Of a stretch of 10,486 nucleotides of DNA, positions 5,924 to 10,486 are shown piece after piece. A program made the translations under genes and the position numbers. The DNA is taken from assembly GCA_031267995.1 (NCBI GenBank), contig JAIRXZ010000178.1:1-10486 (forward strand). The letters are read 5' to 3'. The number at the start of each line of letters is the position of its first letter. Position 1 is the first letter of the stretch. A model generated the notes under the pieces. That model saw only the letters and a program-made list of their open reading frames with translations. It ran no database searches and was not told where the DNA came from. Source of the DNA: Odoribacteraceae bacterium. GTDB lineage: Bacteria > Bacteroidota > Bacteroidia > Bacteroidales > Marinifilaceae.

Positions 5924-6658
5924 ATGATTACAAAAGAGAATTACGAACAACACGCGCTGGATTATCTCGACGACACGCTGGATGCCGCCACCCGCGCGGA
6001 TTTCGACGCTTTCGCGCGGCTGCACCCGGAGGTGGCTGCCGAGCTGGAGGGGCTGGAGGAGGCGCGGTTGCATCCCCGCCCAGTGGCGTACGGGGGAAAG
6101 GGGCGGTTGTATCGCCGCGCTCCCCGGCGGCGTTGGTGGGTGGCGACGGGGACGGCGGCGGCGGCGCTGCTGGCGTGGGCGCTGATCCCGCGGGGGGAGG
6201 CGGAACCCGCGGGGGAGGTGGTCGAGCGGACGCGATTGGCGGCTGCCGCGGGGATTGTTTGGCAGGCGGAGAGGCCGGTTCATCGCGACGTTGCCCCGGT
6301 GGCGGTTCATCGCGATGCCGCGCCGGCGACGCGGGCGGTTGGTCGCCCGGCGGGAGCTTTGTCGAGCCGCCCGACGGAGCCGCCCGTGGCCGCGATGGAC
6401 GCCCCGGAGGGGTTGCTCGCGGCCGTTGTCGGGGAGGGGTTGCCCGCCCGGTTGTCCCCGCGTCCGCTGCCGCCCGCGCCCGCGGCCGCGCCGGGGAGGG
6501 AGTCGGCGGTGCTCGCGCTGTCGGCCGAGTTGCTGCTGGACAACGGGGTGGTATCCGCCGCGATCACGCTCCTGGAGCTGGGTTCGGAGATCGCCGGGGA
6601 GGCGAGGAGACGCCTGGCGTCGTCGTGGACGAGGATAAAAAACAACCTCCCGCTGTAA
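5924..6658 (+). CDS. Probable anti-sigma-like single-pass membrane protein
   Basis: The 244-residue product starts with a short acidic cytoplasmic-type segment (MITKENYEQHALDYLDDTLD, 1-20, then a helical stretch to about 48). The basic region RRAPRRR and a single membrane helix at about 71-88 follow. The rest is a low-complexity Ala/Pro/Arg-rich region containing a duplicated VHRD(V/A)AP motif near 119-134, and it ends in a helical LALSAELLLDNGVVSAAITLLELGSEIAGEA segment at about 196-226. An N-terminus of this kind (ENYE...DYL plus a helical 'FxxxHPE' stretch) is common in Bacteroidota proteins encoded beside ECF sigma factors. There is no HxxxCxxC zinc-binding motif, so it is not a classical ZAS anti-sigma factor. 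The role rests on position and topology. The very high GC of the middle part suggests relaxed constraint. Confidence 0.6.
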   Translation: MITKENYEQHALDYLDDTLDAATRADFDAFARLHPEVAAELEGLEEARLHPRPVAYGGKGRLYRRAPRRRWWVATGTAAAALLAWALIPRGEAEPAGEVVERTRLAAAAGIVWQAERPVHRDVAPVAVHRDAAPATRAVGRPAGALSSRPTEPPVAAMDAPEGLLAAVVGEGLPARLSPRPLPPAPAAAPGRESAVLALSAELLLDNGVVSAAITLLELGSEIAGEARRRLASSWTRIKNNLPL

Positions 6659-6725
6659 CTTCCCGGCGCGCCATTTCGTCTATCGCCCAAACCGGAAACC
6701 GAATAGTGAATAAAACAAGTAAACG

Positions 6726-7691
6726 ATGAAAAACAAAAAACTCTTCCCGATCGCGGGGCTGTTGCTGGCCTGCATGTTTGCCGCGGCCGTCGCCCCGATT
6801 TCTGCCCGCGAGTTGGCGGGGGATTCCTTCGATGCTGGTGGCGATAACGCCGCTGCCCGCGACACCGTTGTTATTCGCGACGCCTGGCGGCAACGCGATG
6901 CCGTGGAGCGACGACGCCTCGAACTCGACTCCATGGCCAGGGCGATTGTCGCCGAGGGTGACAGTATCGACTACGAGCAACGGCTTCAACGCCTCTTTCC
7001 CGGCTACCAGATCACGAGGCGCGACGTCCGCGTCGGCTCCCCGCACACCCCTTCGCCGCCCGCCCGCCACAAGTCTCCCAGCTGGAGCGGCATCGGCTTC
7101 GGCTTCACGAAATTCCTGACGCGCGGGTGGAAGAATTACGAGGGGGAGATGGAGATGGATTGGGCGCGCTCGTTCACCATCCAGCTGAACATGGCGGATT
7201 ACATCCTCGTGAAGAATCGCGCCCGCACCCTACTCCTCTACAGCGGCGTCGGGCTGGAGTATAACCGCCTCTGCTTCGACCGCGACATTACCATCCGCCG
7301 GCAGTCGGACGGCAGCCTCACCGCGGTTCCCCTTACCAACTTCGGGGTGACCGACCCGCGGCGGAGCGTCTTCAAGGCGCTCTACCTGACGATGCCGCTG
7401 CTGGTCGAAAAGCGTTACGCGAAGCAGCGGGGATTCGTCGCCGCCGGGCTGACGGGGGGCATGCGACTGCACTCCAAGACCAAAATCGTGTACGATAACC
7501 CCCGCGGTCACAAGCAAAAGTTGAAACAGACGGGGCCTTATACCATGCTCCCGTTCAAGGTGGACGCCTCCGTGCGCGTGGGTTGGCGCGGCGTCTCCGT
7601 GTGGGCGAGCAAGTCGCTGACGCCGATGTTCAACCCGGACAAGGCGCCTCGCGTCTACCCCTTTACCATCGGCATCGGGTTTGGCAGTTAG
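6726..7691 (+). CDS. Exported protein, probable outer-membrane beta-barrel
   Basis: The 321-residue product begins with a signal peptide (MKNKKLFPIAGLLLACMFAAAVAPISA, cleavage probably after residue 27). LLAC at 13-16 resembles a lipobox, but the hydrophobic stretch continues past it, so ordinary cleavage is more likely. Residues 30-120 are polar, contain RQRDAVERRRLELDSMARAI and look helical. From about 121 (SWSGIGFGFTKFL) the sequence alternates aromatic and polar residues in strands such as SFTIQLNMADYILV, TLLLYSGVGLEYNRL, GFVAAGLTGGMRL, VDASVRVGWRGVSVWASKSL and the terminal FTIGIGFGS, the look of a Bacteroidota OMP_b-brl domain. It lies 67 bp after the anti-sigma-like gene and probably belongs to the same sigma-controlled cluster. 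Its stop overlaps the hydF stop by three bases on the opposite strand. Confidence 0.75.
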   Translation: MKNKKLFPIAGLLLACMFAAAVAPISARELAGDSFDAGGDNAAARDTVVIRDAWRQRDAVERRRLELDSMARAIVAEGDSIDYEQRLQRLFPGYQITRRDVRVGSPHTPSPPARHKSPSWSGIGFGFTKFLTRGWKNYEGEMEMDWARSFTIQLNMADYILVKNRARTLLLYSGVGLEYNRLCFDRDITIRRQSDGSLTAVPLTNFGVTDPRRSVFKALYLTMPLLVEKRYAKQRGFVAAGLTGGMRLHSKTKIVYDNPRGHKQKLKQTGPYTMLPFKVDASVRVGWRGVSVWASKSLTPMFNPDKAPRVYPFTIGIGFGS

Positions 7692-8896
7692 AACCTCCCG
7701 GCGAAAGGCCGCGTCGCCCGCGGGAAAATCCCGTGCAAGTAAGCGATCATCATCCCGTAATTGCTGACGGGCACGCCGGCGCGGAGCAGCGGCAGCAAGC
7801 GTTGGCGTAATTGCCTCGCCGACACCATGCACCCCCCGCACTGGATGGCCAGGGCGTAGTCGGCGGCGGCGCGGGGGAGGGGATCCCGGCCGGTGACAAA
7901 GTCGAAGAAAATTTCCTTGCCCGCGTGGTGTTTCCGTAGCCACGCGGGTATTTTTTGTCGCCCGATATCCTCCCCCGACGGGTGGTGCGAGCACGATTCG
8001 AGAATGAGCACACGGTCGCCCTCCCGCAGCCCGTCGACGCGCGGCGTCCCCTCCAGCAGTTTGCCGAACATCCCGCCGCGCCGCGCCAGGGCGATGCTGA
8101 AACTCGTCAGCGGGATCCCTTCCGGCACCGCGGCGGAGACCCGCGCGAAGGCCTGGCTGTCGGTCACCACCAGCGCGGGGGGGAGGGATTCCCGGCGAAG
8201 GGTAGCCTCCGCGTCCTCCGGCAGGGCGACGATGGCCACCCCCCTGTTGTCCAGCACCTCGCGCAGCAGCTGCACCTGGGGGAGGATCATCCGACCGGTG
8301 GGGGCGCCGGCGTCGATAGGGGTCACCAGCAACACGCGGTCGCCCGGCGCGAAGAGGTCGCCGATGAAGACGGCGGGGGGAGGGATGGCTCGCGCGCCCA
8401 CCTCCTTCAGCGCCTCCAGGAGGGGGGCAGCGTCCGAGTCCGTCGTGGCGGAAAACTCCACCAGCGGCACGCGACCGGCCGCGGCGGCGATCCGATCGCG
8501 TGACAAGGCCGACAGCGGCTCCTCGTCGCGCTTGTTGTGGACGATGAAAAAGGGGAGGTCGTCCTCCTCGAACCGCCGGAGCAACGCCTCCTCCCCGGCG
8601 CCGAAACGGTTGTTGGAGAGGACGAGTATGGCGACGTCCGCCCGCTCGATGGCGCGCAGCGACCGGTCGACCCGCGCCCGTCCCAGCTCGCCGTCGTCGT
8701 CGATGCCGGCGGTGTCGATAAAGAGGATGGTGGCGAACCCGGGGATTTCAAACCCGCGGGGCACGGGGTCGGTGGTGGTGCCGGGGTGCGGCGAGACGAT
8801 GGACACTTGCTGCCCCGTGACGGCGTTGAGGATCGAGCTTTTGCCGCTGTTGCGCCTGCCGAGGAGGATGACGCCGAGTTTGTTACCGCTTTCCAC
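7688..8896 (-). CDS. hydF: [FeFe]-hydrogenase maturation GTPase HydF
   Basis: The 402-residue product is HydF, the scaffold GTPase on which HydE and HydG assemble the 2Fe subcluster of the H-cluster before transfer to apo-HydA. The GTPase domain shows the P-loop GRRNSGKSS (13-21), switch I TTT (40-42), DTAG (61-64), NKRD (121-124) and SAT (149-151). A dimerisation region follows. The C-terminal cluster-binding domain carries Cys302-X-His304 (CSHH) and Cys353-Gly-Gly-Cys356 (QCGGCM), the HydF CxH...CxxC iron-sulfur ligands. Length is normal. The start codon is GTG at 8896: the upstream response-regulator stop is in frame nine codons earlier and no ATG lies between. The regulator gene ends 24 bp upstream on the same strand, so the two are probably one operon. 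hydE, hydG and the hydrogenase itself are not in the window. Confidence 0.96.
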   Translation of the reverse strand: MESGNKLGVILLGRRNSGKSSILNAVTGQQVSIVSPHPGTTTDPVPRGFEIPGFATILFIDTAGIDDDGELGRARVDRSLRAIERADVAILVLSNNRFGAGEEALLRRFEEDDLPFFIVHNKRDEEPLSALSRDRIAAAAGRVPLVEFSATTDSDAAPLLEALKEVGARAIPPPAVFIGDLFAPGDRVLLVTPIDAGAPTGRMILPQVQLLREVLDNRGVAIVALPEDAEATLRRESLPPALVVTDSQAFARVSAAVPEGIPLTSFSIALARRGGMFGKLLEGTPRVDGLREGDRVLILESCSHHPSGEDIGRQKIPAWLRKHHAGKEIFFDFVTGRDPLPRAAADYALAIQCGGCMVSARQLRQRLLPLLRAGVPVSNYGMMIAYLHGIFPRATRPFAGRF

Positions 8897-8920
8897 GCTG
8901 TTTTCCGTTTTCGCGCCGGG

Positions 8921-10072
8921 CTACCGGTAGATGTTGACGTCCTCGAGCGAGATGGGGTTGCCGCCGAGGATAATCAGCCGCTCGACGACGTTGCGTAACT
9001 CCCTGATATTTCCCGTCCACTCCCCCCGTTGCAGCGCCGCGATGGCCTCCGGCGCGATGGCTCGCGTGGCCGTACCCATCTCCGCGCAGATGTCGGCGAG
9101 AAAGTGGCGCGTCAGCGGCTCGATGTCGTCGACGCGGGCGGAGAGCGGCGGCACGTCGATGATGATGACGCTGAGGCGGTGGTAGAGATCTTCGCGGAAG
9201 TTGCCGCGGGCGATCTCCTCCTTCAGGTTTTTGTTGGTGGCGGCGATCACGCGGGCGTCCACCTTGATTTCGGCGTCGCCCCCGACGCGGGTGATGCTCT
9301 GTTCCTGCAACGCGCGGAGCACCTTGGCCTGCGCGCCGAGGCTCATGTCGCCCACCTCGTCGAGGAAGAGGGTGCCGCCGTGCGCCAGCTCGAATTTTCC
9401 CTTTTTCTGCCGGATGGCCGACGTGAAGGAGCCTTTTTCGTGGCCGAATAGCTCGCTTTCAATAAGCTCCGACGGGATGGCGGCGCAGTTGACCTCCACG
9501 AAGTTGTTCTCTTTCCTGGCGCCGAGGGCGTGAAGCTGGCGGGCGACAAGCTCCTTCCCCGACCCGTTTGGCCCCGTCACCAGGATGCGGGCGTCGGAGG
9601 GGGCGACTTTTTCGATCAGCAGGCGGATGCGCTGCATGGCCTCGGAGTTGCCGATCATCTCCCGGTTGCCGCTGACTTTGCTTTTGAGCGTCTGCGTTTC
9701 GCGGATGAGCGCGTGCTTGTCGGTGGCGTTTTTGATGGTGATGAGCAGGCGGTTGAGGTCGAGCGGCTTTTCGATAAAGTCGTAGGCGCCCTTGCGGATG
9801 GATTCGATGGCGGTGTCGATGGTGCCGTGCCCCGTGATCATGATGACGGGCGTGGACGGGGAAAATTCTTTGACGCGTTCGAGGACTTCGATGCCCTCCA
9901 TCTTGGGCATTTTGATGTCGCAGAAGATGACTTCCGGGCGCTCCGCCTTGACGGCGACGAGGCCTTCGACGCCGTTGGCGGCCACGGCGACGTCGTGTCC
10001 CTCGAACTGGAGGATCTCTTTCATGGAGTTGCGGATGCTTCTTTCGTCGTCGATGATCAGGATTTTTGCCAT
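8921..10072 (-). CDS. NtrC-type sigma-54 response regulator lacking a DNA-binding domain
   Basis: The 383-residue product has a receiver domain (1-120) with phosphoacceptor Asp52 (FCDIKMPKM), Thr80 and Lys102, then an AAA+ sigma-54 activator domain. This shows Walker A GPNGSGKE (167-174), the sigma-54 contact loop as GSFTSA (214-219) where GAFTGA is usual, Walker B TLFLDEVGD, FREDLYHRL with the arginine-finger region, and WTGNIRELRNVVERL. The protein ends about 19 residues after NVVERL, so the C-terminal Fis-type helix-turn-helix of NtrC is absent. Helicobacter FlgR is a known activator of this kind and works without site-specific DNA binding. No histidine kinase lies in the window. The position directly before hydF suggests, but does not prove, a link to hydrogenase maturation or shared transcription. 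Start ATG 10072 gives MAKILIIDDE, the standard receiver N-terminus. Confidence 0.94.
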   Translation of the reverse strand: MAKILIIDDERSIRNSMKEILQFEGHDVAVAANGVEGLVAVKAERPEVIFCDIKMPKMEGIEVLERVKEFSPSTPVIMITGHGTIDTAIESIRKGAYDFIEKPLDLNRLLITIKNATDKHALIRETQTLKSKVSGNREMIGNSEAMQRIRLLIEKVAPSDARILVTGPNGSGKELVARQLHALGARKENNFVEVNCAAIPSELIESELFGHEKGSFTSAIRQKKGKFELAHGGTLFLDEVGDMSLGAQAKVLRALQEQSITRVGGDAEIKVDARVIAATNKNLKEEIARGNFREDLYHRLSVIIIDVPPLSARVDDIEPLTRHFLADICAEMGTATRAIAPEAIAALQRGEWTGNIRELRNVVERLIILGGNPISLEDVNIYR

Positions 10073-10170
10073 GTTTTTTTCGTTTGTTTGTTCGCGAAGA
10101 TAGCCTTTTTCCCCGGGTTCCGGGCTAACATCCGTGGGGCGTTCCTCGCCGTTTTCCGGCCGTGTCCGGG

Positions 10171-10486
10171 GCGTTAGAAGACATGGGCTTCGACAGGCTC
10201 AGCCACCGCGGTGGTGCAGAAGACATGGCCGGAACGTTAGAAGACATGGGCTTCGACAGGCTCAGTCACCGTGGTGGTGCAGAAAACATGGCCGGAACGT
10301 TAGAAGACATGGGCTTCGACAAGCTCAGCCACCGCGGTGGTGCAGAAGACATGGTCGGAACGTTAGAAGACATGGTCGGAACGCTAGAAGACATGGGCTT
10401 CGACAGGCTCAGCCACCGTGGTGGTGCAGAGGACATGGCCGGAACGTTAGAAGCCATGGGCTTCGACAAGCTCAGCCACTGCGGTG
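10171..10486 (+). repeat. Right tandem repeat array, same family and orientation as the left array
   Basis: Copies of G(T/C)TAGAAG start at 10173, 10236, 10299, 10362, 10383 and 10446, with spacings 63, 63, 63, 21 and 63. Long units contain GGCTTCGACA(G/A)GCTCAG followed by a CACCG(C/T)GGTGGTGC palindromic segment. The one short unit (10362-10382) is exactly the 21-bp part without the 42-bp insert. Units differ by a few substitutions. The array is cut by the window end. Positions 10073-10170, between the response regulator and the array, hold no gene; they should include the regulator's promoter, but I cannot place its boxes. No array unit is inverted here. Confidence 0.94.

Noticed and set aside
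10266..10469. Minus-strand frame over the right repeat array
   Set aside because: Same reason: periodic DNA keeps it open, and the peptide (PPRWLSLSKP type) is a familiar by-product of this repeat.

Overview
The window looks like a GC-rich chromosome segment from an anaerobic member of the Bacteroidota, most likely Bacteroidales. The ketoacyl-ACP synthase III has the Bacteroidales-type N-terminus and C-terminus. An ECF sigma factor is followed by a non-zinc-finger membrane protein and an outer-membrane barrel protein. Most genes lack a clear Shine-Dalgarno sequence. HydF implies [FeFe]-hydrogenase metabolism. The lineage call is inference from protein style; no rRNA or other marker gene is present.

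Layout. Positions 1-333 hold a tandem repeat array on a 21-bp register, made of 63-bp units that carry the motif GGCTTCGACAGGCTCAGCC. It ends in an inverted copy. Positions 334-767 hold no gene I can support, only short palindromes of a GGGCGA...TCGCCC family. A forward pair follows: an EI24/CysZ-like membrane protein (768-1556) and an NfeD-family membrane serine protease (1560-2945), three bases apart. A FabH-like synthase lies convergently on the minus strand (2959-3930). It is divergent from a YitT-family membrane protein (4126-5040).

Between yitT and the next gene lies the most striking element: eleven copies of the palindromic core TCGCGCGA, exactly 21 bp apart (5073-5290), with A-rich and T-rich spacers that largely alternate. 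Directly after it come an ECF sigma factor (5428-5913), a probable anti-sigma or membrane partner (5924-6658) and an exported, probably outer-membrane beta-barrel protein (6726-7691). This reads as a cell-envelope regulatory cluster.

The minus strand then carries, in transcription order, a sigma-54-type response regulator without a DNA-binding domain (10072-8921) and hydF (8896-7688), 24 bp apart and probably co-transcribed. The hydF stop overlaps the barrel gene's stop. Positions 10171-10486 repeat the 63-bp array of the left edge in the same orientation, so about 9.8 kb of genes sit between two directly oriented arrays.

The genes are mostly familiar families. The unusual content is the repeat DNA: arrays of unrelated sequence that share a 21-bp register, one of them just upstream of an ECF sigma operon.
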